Shown: positions 24,426 through 31,209 of the stretch, piece by piece
How positions within the stretch are numbered: the stretch's first letter is position 1
Layout of the letters: each line of letters opens with the position of its first letter
From: Candidatus Bathyarchaeota archaeon JdFR-07
Lineage (GTDB): Archaea; Thermoproteota; Bathyarchaeia; Bathyarchaeales; Bathycorpusculaceae
NCBI GenBank assembly: GCA_002010975.1
Contig: MTLU01000001.1
Location: 1-49,863, forward strand
Reading direction: 5' to 3'
Length of the DNA: 49,863 nt
The notes under the pieces: model-generated
Told to the model about the DNA's origin: nothing
The model's database searches: none
What the model saw: only the letters and a program-made list of their open reading frames with translations
Translations under genes and position numbers: made by a program

Positions 24426-26101
24426 AAAATGGATGGTGGCTTATACTCGCCGAAAACTTCTCGTAGGGTGTTGCATATCTCTCCTAATGTAGCGTATTCT
24501 TTTACTGCCTCTATTACGAAGGGCATGAGGTTTACATTTTCCTTTTCTGCAGCATCTTGCAATTTATTTATGGCTTCTTTGACTCTGGTTTGATTTCTTT
24601 GTTTTCTTATATGATTTATGCGTTTAACAAGCATCTTTTCTATTTCTGGATTTATCCGTAGAATTTTTATTGGAACTTTTTCTCCAGAAACAAATTCATT
24701 TACACCCACTATTATTTGTTTTTTTGCTTCCATAGCTTTTTGGAAGCGGTAAGCGCTTTCTGTGATTTCTTTTTGCATGAAGCCTTTTTCGATGGCTGCT
24801 ACAGCTCCTCCTAGGTCATCAATTTTTTCTATGTATTTCAAAGCTTTTTCTTCGATTTCCTTTGTCAGATACTCGATGTAGTAGGAACCTCCGAGGGGGT
24901 CTACAGTGTCTGCTACTCCGCTTTCATATGCGATTATTTGTTGAGTTCTAAGGGCTACGGTGACGGCGTCTTTACTTGGCAAGGCGTAGGCTTCATCAAA
25001 AGAGTTTGTATGTAGGGATTGGGTTCCTCCTAGAACCGCTGCTAGTGCTTGGAGGGCTACACGTACGATGTTGTTGTAGGGCTGTTGAGCTGTGAGGGAG
25101 ACTCCTGAAGTTTGAGTATGAAACCTTAATGTCCAAGATGTAGGTTTTTTGGCCCCGAAGCGTTCTCGCATGATCTTTGCCCATAATCTTCGGGCTGCTC
25201 TGAATTTGGCTATTTCTTCAAAAAAGTTATTATGGGAAGCGAAAAAAAATGAGAGTCTTCCTGCAAATCTGTCTAAATCTAAACCTCTTTCTATGGCAGC
25301 TTGTACATAGGCAATGGCGTTTGCAAGGGTGAAGGCGATTTCCTGAACAGCTGTGGCACCGGCTTCGCGAATGTGGTAGCCGCTTATGCTTATAGTGTTC
25401 CATTTAGGCATTTTTTTAGAGCAATATTCGAAAATGTCGGTGACAAGTCTCATGGAGGGTTTAGGTGGAAAGATGTACATGCCTCGTGCTACGTATTCTT
25501 TTAGGACGTCGTTTTGAACAGTTCCTCTTAGATTAAGCTGTTCGACTCCCTGTCTGTTTCCCACCGCGATATACATGGCAAGTAGGACCATGGCGGGAGC
25601 ATTGATGGTCATGGATGTTGTAACTTTGTCTAGCGGTATCCCGTTAAAGAGGATTTCCATGTCTTGTAAGGTGCTTGCGCTTACACCCACTTTGCCTACT
25701 TCGCCTTTTGCCATGGGGTGGTCGCAATCGTAGCCTACTTGTGTTGGAAAATCGAATGCTACGCTTAAGCCCATCTGGCCTTGTTCCAGCAGGTACTTGA
25801 AACGTTGATTTGTTTGTTCTGCTGTTCCGAAACCAGCATATTGTCTCATGGTCCAAAATCTTGCTCTATACATGGTGGGATAAACGCCTCGGGTGAAGGG
25901 ATATTCTCCTGGAAAGTTCAAATCTTGCAAATAGTCAAAGTTACGAATATCAAGAGGTGTGTAGACACGGGAAACGGGAATGCCGGAGCTAGTGGAAAAT
26001 TCGTTTCTTTCAGGGATTCTTTCAAGACTTTTAGATACAGTTTCCCTCTCCCATTTTTTCTTAGAGCTCCGGATTTCTTCAATTTTTTTTGTTTCAAACA
26101 C
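24422..26101 (-). CDS. mcmA1: Methylmalonyl-CoA mutase, large (catalytic) subunit
   Basis: The 559-residue protein is the substrate-binding TIM barrel of B12-dependent methylmalonyl-CoA mutase, which interconverts R-methylmalonyl-CoA and succinyl-CoA. Diagnostic blocks are [32 protein letters not shown]-type sequence near residue 85, [81 protein letters not shown] and the later [44 protein letters not shown]. The TMY tyrosine that distinguishes the mutase from isobutyryl-CoA mutase is present. The cobalamin-binding domain is absent, as usual for archaea where it is a separate gene; that gene and the epimerase are not in this window. The stop overlaps the convergent BCCP stop by 4 bases. Confidence 0.95.
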   Translation of the reverse strand: MFETKKIEEIRSSKKKWERETVSKSLERIPERNEFSTSSGIPVSRVYTPLDIRNFDYLQDLNFPGEYPFTRGVYPTMYRARFWTMRQYAGFGTAEQTNQRFKYLLEQGQMGLSVAFDFPTQVGYDCDHPMAKGEVGKVGVSASTLQDMEILFNGIPLDKVTTSMTINAPAMVLLAMYIAVGNRQGVEQLNLRGTVQNDVLKEYVARGMYIFPPKPSMRLVTDIFEYCSKKMPKWNTISISGYHIREAGATAVQEIAFTLANAIAYVQAAIERGLDLDRFAGRLSFFFASHNNFFEEIAKFRAARRLWAKIMRERFGAKKPTSWTLRFHTQTSGVSLTAQQPYNNIVRVALQALAAVLGGTQSLHTNSFDEAYALPSKDAVTVALRTQQIIAYESGVADTVDPLGGSYYIEYLTKEIEEKALKYIEKIDDLGGAVAAIEKGFMQKEITESAYRFQKAMEAKKQIIVGVNEFVSGEKVPIKILRINPEIEKMLVKRINHIRKQRNQTRVKEAINKLQDAAEKENVNLMPFVIEAVKEYATLGEICNTLREVFGEYKPPSIF

Positions 26102-26232
26102 CTTGGAGCCACCTAAAAACTAAACTGTTCGAGGAAGATAAAGAATTATCGGAAGATTAAAACGAACAAAATAAATAACGAAGCTAAATCTAAACTATAT
26201 TGGATGCTTAAGTCTTAGGAGGCTACCCCATT

Positions 26233-26523
26233 TTGAGGGTTAAAGTGGAATATCTTGGGCATATAAAAAACATAATTGGGAGTCAAAGAGAAGAGGAAAT
26301 CGAGTTAAAAGAGGAAGCCTCCATAGCTGATTTGTTAAATACTCTTTCTCAAAGATATGGGGAGCCTTTTCAAAAGGCTGTTTATGAGCCGAGAGAAACG
26401 GATGTAAAGTCAAATTATATAATTACTGTTAATGGTTATCTGCTTAATCAGTTGAAAGGAATCAAGACTAAGCTAAAACATGGGGATCATGTAACTTTAT
26501 TACCTATTGTGAGCGGTGGATAA
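26233..26523 (+). CDS. MoaD/ThiS-family ubiquitin-like protein
   Basis: The 96-residue beta-grasp protein ends in the functional Gly-Gly (LLPIVSGG), as do MoaD, ThiS and archaeal SAMPs. Supporting segments are VKVEYLGHIKNIIGSQREEEIELKEEASIADLLNTL and HGDHVTLLP. The C-terminus would be adenylated and thiocarboxylated for sulfur transfer to molybdopterin or tRNA, or joined to proteins as a SAMP-type modifier. The TTG start follows AGGAGG at about 8 bases (TTAGGAGGCTACCCCATTTTG), which supports it. No molybdopterin partner gene is adjacent, so the choice among these roles stays open. It is divergent from methylmalonyl-CoA mutase. Confidence 0.9.
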   Translation: MRVKVEYLGHIKNIIGSQREEEIELKEEASIADLLNTLSQRYGEPFQKAVYEPRETDVKSNYIITVNGYLLNQLKGIKTKLKHGDHVTLLPIVSGG

Positions 26524-26567
26524 GGCAAAAGTTTTAGGGCGAGAAAGATAGAAACTTCTTCTTCTCG

Positions 26568-27650
26568 GTGAAAATCTTGAGTAAAGTTGAGAAATTAAAA
26601 CAGTTGGCTTTCAAAGAGAAAGGTTTTGATGCATTCTTAATTACTGACCAGATTAATATGTTATATCTATCTGGTTTTCCAGGAGCTGCATGTTTACTCC
26701 TTCATAGAAATGGCGATGATATGCTCTATGTTTACAATGTTAATTATGAGCGAGCAAAAGAAGAAGTGAAGGATTTTCATGTTGTGTTGGTGAAAAGAAG
26801 CGAGGATTTGATGAAAGAAGTGGCATCATGCATCACCAATTTAAGAATTGGGAAAGTAGCTGTGGATGTTCTTAGCTATGAGAACTATCGAAGTTTGGCA
26901 GATTCCCTTAGAAGTAGGGCAATGTTAAAAATGCAAGGTAAACTTTTGTGGGAGCTTCGAAAGGTTAAGGATAAAGCAGAAATCGAGCTTATGCGAAAAG
27001 CTGGGGAACTCACTAGCAAAGGAATAAAGACGGCTTATGAGACAATAAGGCCTGGTGTGAGGGAATATGAGGTGGCGGCTGAAATCGAGTATGCAATGCG
27101 TAAATGTGGTTCTTGTGGGACAGCTTTTGATACCATAGTAGCTTCTGGTTCACGTTCTGCTTTCCCCCATGGAGGATGTACAGATAGGGAAATTCAAGAA
27201 GGCGATCTTGTGGTTGTCGACGTGGGAGCGGTATATCGTTACTATCGTTCTGATATGACTCGAACTGTTGTTGCTGGAAGGCCATCGGAGAAACAGCAGA
27301 AAATCTTTGAGATTGTTAGGGAGGCGCAGGCAAGGGCTTATGAGGCTGTAATGGCAGAGGTGACAGCCAAATACTTGGATGGAATAGCGAGAAAAATTAT
27401 AGAGGATGCTGGGTATGGCAAATTTTATGTTCATGGTTTAGGTCATGGAGTAGGTTTAGAAGTTCATGAACCGCCAACATTAAATCAAGAAAGCAACGAT
27501 AAATTGGTTGTCGGGAATGTAGTAACAATTGAGCCTGGTATATATTTGCCAGGTTTCGGAGGTGTTCGCATAGAAGACACGGTGCTAGTGCAAAAAGGCA
27601 AAGCTGAAAAACTAACAAAAGGACCATATGTGTTACACACTCAATTGTAA
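26568..27650 (+). CDS. pepQ: Xaa-Pro aminopeptidase/dipeptidase (M24 family)
   Basis: This is a 360-residue pita-bread metallopeptidase that removes residues before proline. The N-terminal creatinase domain ([31 protein letters not shown]) is followed by the catalytic domain with all five metal ligands: Asp in [21 protein letters not shown] (two Asp), His in [17 protein letters not shown], Glu in [14 protein letters not shown] and Glu in [26 protein letters not shown] carries the conserved substrate-site His. The GTG start (GTGAAAATCTTGAGT) gives [13 protein letters not shown]. The peptidase is probably cytoplasmic, as no signal peptide is seen. It follows the MoaD-like gene by 44 bases. Confidence 0.94.
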   Translation: MKILSKVEKLKQLAFKEKGFDAFLITDQINMLYLSGFPGAACLLLHRNGDDMLYVYNVNYERAKEEVKDFHVVLVKRSEDLMKEVASCITNLRIGKVAVDVLSYENYRSLADSLRSRAMLKMQGKLLWELRKVKDKAEIELMRKAGELTSKGIKTAYETIRPGVREYEVAAEIEYAMRKCGSCGTAFDTIVASGSRSAFPHGGCTDREIQEGDLVVVDVGAVYRYYRSDMTRTVVAGRPSEKQQKIFEIVREAQARAYEAVMAEVTAKYLDGIARKIIEDAGYGKFYVHGLGHGVGLEVHEPPTLNQESNDKLVVGNVVTIEPGIYLPGFGGVRIEDTVLVQKGKAEKLTKGPYVLHTQL

Positions 27651-27700
27651 ACCAGTTTAAATATAGTTTGTAACATAAATAATTCTGGAGGGGTGCTATT

Positions 27701-28270
27701 TTGAAAAATGCAGCTGTTGTAATTATCGACATGCTTAACGACTTTGTTACTGGCGATTTAAAATGTGAAAGGGCTCAACACATAATTCCTAATCTCAAAA
27801 AGCTAATTGAAGCTGCCCGCAAACATAGCATTCCAGTAATCTACAGTAACGATGCCCATTACCCACAGGACATTGAAGTTGTTCGTAAATGGGGAAAACA
27901 CGCCATAAAAGGAACAAAAGGAGCAGAAGTAATCCCAGAACTAAAACCCACAGAAAAAGATTTCATCGTTGAAAAACGGACATACAGCGGCTTCTACGAT
28001 ACTGGACTAGACTCTTTACTAAGAAGCCTATACAAGGGCGAAGGCGTAAAAACCGTGATTTTAGGCGGACTACATACTCATATATGTGTCAGACATACTG
28101 CTGCAGACGCCTTTTTCCGAGGATACAGAATAATAATCGCAAAAGACGGTGTTGAAACCTTCAGACAAGAAGATCACGAGCAGGGATTGAAATATTTAGA
28201 AAATGTTTACGACGCAAAATTAATGACTGTAGACGAAATCATAGAAGAAATGGGCACAAAACCGCGTTAG
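27701..28270 (+). CDS. Isochorismatase-family cysteine hydrolase
   Basis: The 189-residue protein has the nicotinamidase/isochorismatase triad: Asp in VIIDMLNDFVTGDL (residues 7-20), Lys in DFIVEKRTYSGFYDTGL and Cys in ILGGLHTHICVRHTAADAFFRGYRIIIAKDGVETF. Length and motif order fit nicotinamidase-like enzymes of NAD salvage; the Asp-His metal pair is suggested by SNDAHYP. I keep the family name because substrates in this group vary. The first codon is TTG with GGAGG about 9 bases upstream (TCTGGAGGGGTGCTATTTTG). The gene overlaps the next acetyltransferase gene by 1 base (TAGTG). Confidence 0.92.
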   Translation: MKNAAVVIIDMLNDFVTGDLKCERAQHIIPNLKKLIEAARKHSIPVIYSNDAHYPQDIEVVRKWGKHAIKGTKGAEVIPELKPTEKDFIVEKRTYSGFYDTGLDSLLRSLYKGEGVKTVILGGLHTHICVRHTAADAFFRGYRIIIAKDGVETFRQEDHEQGLKYLENVYDAKLMTVDEIIEEMGTKPR

Positions 28271-29076
28271 TGCCTAAAATGCAGCAGAAAGTAAGAATCG
28301 AAAATCTCTCAAACTCAAACATAGAAGACTTAATCTACGTCTGCTCTTCAAAAAGGCTAGATGACCCAATCCATCAACAAGGAATCAAATTGAAAAAACA
28401 ATGGCTTTGTACTATGCTCGAAAAATATGGACCGTGCGCTAAAATCGCATTTTTCAATGAGAAACCTGTCGCCCAAATCCTTTACTATCCGGAAGAAGCA
28501 GACATAACCAAACCATACACACGAAAAAACGTTCTCATAATAAGCTGCATATACAATCCAACGATTGAGGCTCAGAAAAAAGGAATAGGCACCAAACTCT
28601 TGCATAGCCTAATCCAAGACGCGAAACACAGAAAAACATGTCTGGGCAATAAACCATGCAATTTCCTTGTCGCAAGGGCCTTTAACACCGGCGAATTTTT
28701 CCCAATGCCAGAGTTTTACAAGAAAAATGGTTTTATTCCTACACCCGAGGGAGACATGCTTTACCTACCCATAGAAGGAAACTACGAGTCTCTACCTTCG
28801 ATAGGAAGTTATGAGCCTTTACCCGAAGATAAAAACAAAGCAATAATTTTTTATGGGTCTTCCTGCCAATTCGGTTATCCTTTCGCAAAAAAGATAGAGA
28901 AACTAATAAAAGAAGTAGCACCCCACATCAAAATCGAAATAATAAACGAGTGGGAAAAACCACAAGAATCCATAAAACGCAAAAAATCATGGCTAATAGT
29001 AAACGCCAAACCCATACATACTTTCTTTATGCAAACAGAGAAATTCAAGGAAGAAATAAGACAGGCAATAGGCTAA
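28270..29076 (+). CDS. GNAT-family N-acetyltransferase with C-terminal extension
   Basis: The first about 150 residues are a GNAT acetyltransferase: IENLSNSNIEDLIYVCSSKR, KIAFFNEKPVAQILYYPEE, IISCIYNPTIEAQKKGIGTKLLHSLIQDAKHRK, which has the acetyl-CoA loop (QKKGIGT in place of Q/RxxGxG/A), then FFPMPEFYKKNGFIPTPEGDMLYLPI. The last about 95 residues contain IIFYGSSCQFGYPFAKKIEKLIKEVAPHIKIEIINEWEKP, which looks like a thioredoxin-like sulfur/thiol domain with a single Cys. This two-part build occurs in some archaeal and clostridial GNAT proteins of unknown substrate. The GTG start shares a base with the previous stop; an ATG at 28279 is an alternative. Confidence 0.83.
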   Translation: MPKMQQKVRIENLSNSNIEDLIYVCSSKRLDDPIHQQGIKLKKQWLCTMLEKYGPCAKIAFFNEKPVAQILYYPEEADITKPYTRKNVLIISCIYNPTIEAQKKGIGTKLLHSLIQDAKHRKTCLGNKPCNFLVARAFNTGEFFPMPEFYKKNGFIPTPEGDMLYLPIEGNYESLPSIGSYEPLPEDKNKAIIFYGSSCQFGYPFAKKIEKLIKEVAPHIKIEIINEWEKPQESIKRKKSWLIVNAKPIHTFFMQTEKFKEEIRQAIG

Positions 29077-29134
29077 AACCGCTAAAAAACTCCTATTTTC
29101 ACATTTTTTCAGAGGTTAAATTTAAACTTAAAGG

Positions 29135-29150
29135 AAAAGTTTAAAAGCAA
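29135..29150 (+). promoter_or_regulatory. Promoter of the candidate hairpin RNA
   Basis: AAAAGTTTAAAAGC (29137-29150) reads as a purine-rich BRE followed by a TATA box TTTAAAAG. The expected start site 25 bases downstream is near 29168, immediately before the long hairpin at 29171. No ORF starts within the next 300 bases on this strand, so the promoter appears to serve an RNA gene. Computed from spacing rules only. Confidence 0.45.
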
Positions 29151-29167
29151 CATGTTATCCATTAGTG

Positions 29168-29269
29168 AAGAATGTGTGAGGAGAATGGTGGGTTAAATTT
29201 TCTCCCTTCTCTCCTTTCTCCCCTCGTAAACGTATCCGCCATTCTCCTCACGAACATTTTTGCTTTTTT
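29168..29269 (+). ncRNA. Candidate structured non-coding RNA (long hairpin with pyrimidine loop)
   Basis: Between the acetyltransferase gene and the tRNA lies a 21-base-pair hairpin. AATGT-GTGAGGAGAATGG-TGG (29171-29191) pairs with CCG-CCATTCTCCTCAC-GA-ACATT (29236-29258), including 13 perfect consecutive pairs, with only a two-base bulge (GA). The 44-base loop is strongly pyrimidine-rich (TCTCCCTTCTCTCC...). A TATA-like promoter sits about 25 bases before the hairpin and T5 and T6 tracts follow it directly, which fits archaeal termination. No coding potential is seen. The loop could pair with purine-rich Shine-Dalgarno sequences, but no target is demonstrated. It does not match box C/D, H/ACA, SRP or RNase P RNA. 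Confidence 0.6.
29257..29269 (+). terminator. Oligo-T terminator after the hairpin RNA
   Basis: TTTTTGCTTTTTT directly follows the base of the hairpin. T-tracts of five or more are the main archaeal termination signal, so this marks a likely 3' end of the candidate RNA. Confidence 0.5.
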
Positions 29270-29428
29270 ACTACTTATAGCTTATGGAAAAATCTTCTAT
29301 GTTTCTTGTTAAGGAAATTCTAACATTTTATCTCTCAAATGCCGAATTCTCAATGGTGTATTAAGCTATTTAATGTTGAAAAAGATTTACAAAAAATAGC
29401 TGTAAAAAGCAATTAAATAATACGGTAA

Positions 29429-29503
29429 TGGGCCCGGCCGGATTTGAACCGGCGACCAACAGGTTATGAGCCTGTCGCTCTAACCTAGCTGAGCTACGGG
29501 CCC
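29429..29503 (-). tRNA. tRNA with CAT anticodon (elongator Met or Ile2)
   Basis: On the minus strand acceptor GGGCCCG pairs with CGGGCCC, the anticodon stem ACAGG/CCTGT encloses CTCATAA (anticodon CAT), and the T arm is GCCGG-TTCAAAT-CCGGC. The discriminator is A. CCA is not encoded, unlike the other three tRNAs in the window. The acceptor rules out an initiator. GGGCCCG acceptors occur in archaeal isoleucine tRNAs as well as methionine, so it may be the agmatidine-modified tRNA-Ile2. Confidence 0.93.
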
Positions 29504-29622
29504 CTTTCAGATACGTTCAATTAATATGCTATTCAAAGTTTTAATTTAAACGTTTTCTGCTCTATTTATGGAAAATTTTAAAGGCCATTCTCGGTCTAAT
29601 AACTGGTTTTGAGGAGAAATCT

Positions 29623-29910
29623 ATGGAATTGAAGGTTTTTACGCTTCCAACATGTCCCACATGCCCTATAGCCAAAAAATTGACTTCTCAGATTGCCGAG
29701 AAGTTTGGCGTCGCCTTTAAAGAGGTAAATATGGCTACTAAAGAAGGTTTAAAGGAAGGTTTAAGCCATGGCATTCAGAGTACCCCCAGCATAGTTATAG
29801 ACGACGAAGTTATAGTCATGGGCAGACTTATTTCTCTGGAAAGATTAGAAGAAGAGGTTAAAAAAAGACTAGAAAAATGGAAAAAGAGAGCTTCAAGTGC
29901 ACAATTTTAA
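29623..29910 (+). CDS. Small thioredoxin/glutaredoxin-like protein
   Basis: The 95-residue protein has a thioredoxin fold with N-terminal MELKVFTLPTCPTCPIAKKLTSQIAEKFGV, giving a CPTC redox motif, and the cis-proline loop STPSIVIDDEVIVMGRL. It resembles the small archaeal glutaredoxin-like or redox-active disulfide proteins that reduce protein disulfides. The start ATG has GAGGAGAA about 8 bases upstream. No signal peptide is present, so it is cytoplasmic. The next ORF overlaps its end by 34 bases in another frame. Confidence 0.92.
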   Translation: MELKVFTLPTCPTCPIAKKLTSQIAEKFGVAFKEVNMATKEGLKEGLSHGIQSTPSIVIDDEVIVMGRLISLERLEEEVKKRLEKWKKRASSAQF

Positions 29911-30326
29911 AGAGGAAGCATAAGACTTATTCGACCTTAAACTTATGTGTCTTTGAGAGAAAACCTTTGCAGGAAATCAAAAAAGCCATTTTAATTTTTC
30001 ATTATGCTGAGAAAATAAAATCCAATCTTATAATTGCCATAAGCATGCTAGAAGTCTTAGAAACGCTTGACAACGCTGAAATTTCCGGCGGAGAAAGACT
30101 TATGGAAGCATACTTTAATGCCCTAATCCGTGAAGTTAACATTGCAATTAATGCTTCTAAGGCTCAGAACTTTAGCAAAGTAAGAGATAAACTTGAAGAA
30201 GCTTCAGAACAGATAAAACAGCACAACTATAGCAATGCGATTAAACTTGTTTCTGATGCAATCTCATTGACAACAACAAACGGAAGCCAAGCAGCAGAAA
30301 TACTGAAAGATAAAGACTTAATTTAA
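29877..30326 (+). CDS. Helical protein of unknown function
   Basis: Not recognised. The frame encodes up to 149 residues; the last about 100 are strongly helical and charged (KSNLIIAISMLEVLETLDNAEISGGERLMEAYFNALIREVNIAINASKAQNFSKVRDKLEEASEQIKQHNYSNAIKLVSDAIS), with a TPR-like feel to the repeated NA-AI pattern. The first 50 residues overlap the thioredoxin-like gene and are basic and less ordered, so translation may start later, for example at the TTG near 29976 preceded by GAGAG. The stop overlaps the convergent glycosylase gene by 9 bases. The reading frame seems real because of its composition, but the start is uncertain. Confidence 0.6.
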   Translation: MEKESFKCTILKRKHKTYSTLNLCVFERKPLQEIKKAILIFHYAEKIKSNLIIAISMLEVLETLDNAEISGGERLMEAYFNALIREVNIAINASKAQNFSKVRDKLEEASEQIKQHNYSNAIKLVSDAISLTTTNGSQAAEILKDKDLI

Positions 30327-31196
30327 ACTGCGTTTTCGTTCGTAATGGTAAAGATATTCTTGCGCGTATCCAGCATATTTGCCAAAATAGTTTCGTCCAA
30401 AAGAATTTATCATTTCATATTCTTGTCTTGTAATACCTTTTTTAAACGAAACTCTATTTACAAAATCGGGAGGAAAACTTTCTGCATAATGTCTCAGGAT
30501 AGCCCGTTTTATCCAAACGTCAACAGGAAAAGCGTCCAGTTTCTCAAGAGAAAAAAGCAAGACACAATCTGCAACTTTCAAACCTACCCCAGGAAAAGCC
30601 AATAGCTTTTTTCTCGCTTCTTTATAGGGCAACTTCCTCAAACTTTCAACGTTAAAACCAGCGTCATATACTTCCCTAGCTGTTTTAGATACATATTTGG
30701 CTCGGTAACCAAGACCGCACTTTGCCAATTCCTTTGTAGATGTACTGGCTAATTTTTCTGGTGGTGGGAAAGTATAAAACAAGTAACCATCAAATTCTAG
30801 TTTGTCACCAAATTTTCTGCAAAGATTGTATAGCATGTGTTTAATAGCACCAATGTTTTTGTAGGTTGCACAAATGTAGGAGATTAAACATTCCCATGGA
30901 TCTTGCCGTAGAATTCTTAAACCTCTAGATTCTTCAATAGCTTGCTCAATAATTTTATCCTTTTTAATCTGCTTTAGAATTTCTCCTAAATCTTCTTTTA
31001 ACCCAAAATAATTTTCTATAAAAGCCTTACTTACATTTTCAAATTCAAGTTTATCGCTCAATTGCCGTATTTTCACAATTTTATCCGAAACAACACCATA
31101 CCACCATTCTTCCAGTTTATCCCATCTGAAAGCCTGACCGCAACAAAGGGTAACATCCAAATTAAAAGGGTTAGAAGAGTCTAGACGAATCTTCAT
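30318..31196 (-). CDS. ogg: 8-oxoguanine DNA glycosylase/lyase, OGG1 type
   Basis: This DNA repair enzyme removes 8-oxoguanine and nicks the abasic site. The 292-residue protein has the OGG1 N-terminal domain (FNLDVTLCCGQAFRWDKLEEWWYGVV) and the helix-hairpin-helix-GPD core, with LLAFPGVGLKVADCVLLFSLEKLDAFPVDVWIKRAIL carrying the catalytic Lys of the hairpin and the catalytic Asp (as in human GVGTKVADCICL and VPVDVH). Near the C-terminus YFGKYAGYAQEYLYHY matches the YAGWAQ segment. QDPWECLISYICATYKNI is the conserved DP-FE-L-type interface. It is clearly OGG1 type and not the short archaeal AGOG or OGG2 form. It is transcribed behind the EF-2 gene, 13 bases from its stop. Confidence 0.93.
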   Translation of the reverse strand: MKIRLDSSNPFNLDVTLCCGQAFRWDKLEEWWYGVVSDKIVKIRQLSDKLEFENVSKAFIENYFGLKEDLGEILKQIKKDKIIEQAIEESRGLRILRQDPWECLISYICATYKNIGAIKHMLYNLCRKFGDKLEFDGYLFYTFPPPEKLASTSTKELAKCGLGYRAKYVSKTAREVYDAGFNVESLRKLPYKEARKKLLAFPGVGLKVADCVLLFSLEKLDAFPVDVWIKRAILRHYAESFPPDFVNRVSFKKGITRQEYEMINSFGRNYFGKYAGYAQEYLYHYERKRSLN

Positions 31197-31209
31197 GTGA
31201 TTTTCTCAG

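Noticed and set aside
29171-29258. Hairpin RNA as an H/ACA or box C/D guide
   Set aside because: The stem has no pseudouridylation pocket or K-turn, and no C (RTGATGA) and D (CTGA) box pair is present; the ACA near its 3' side is probably chance.
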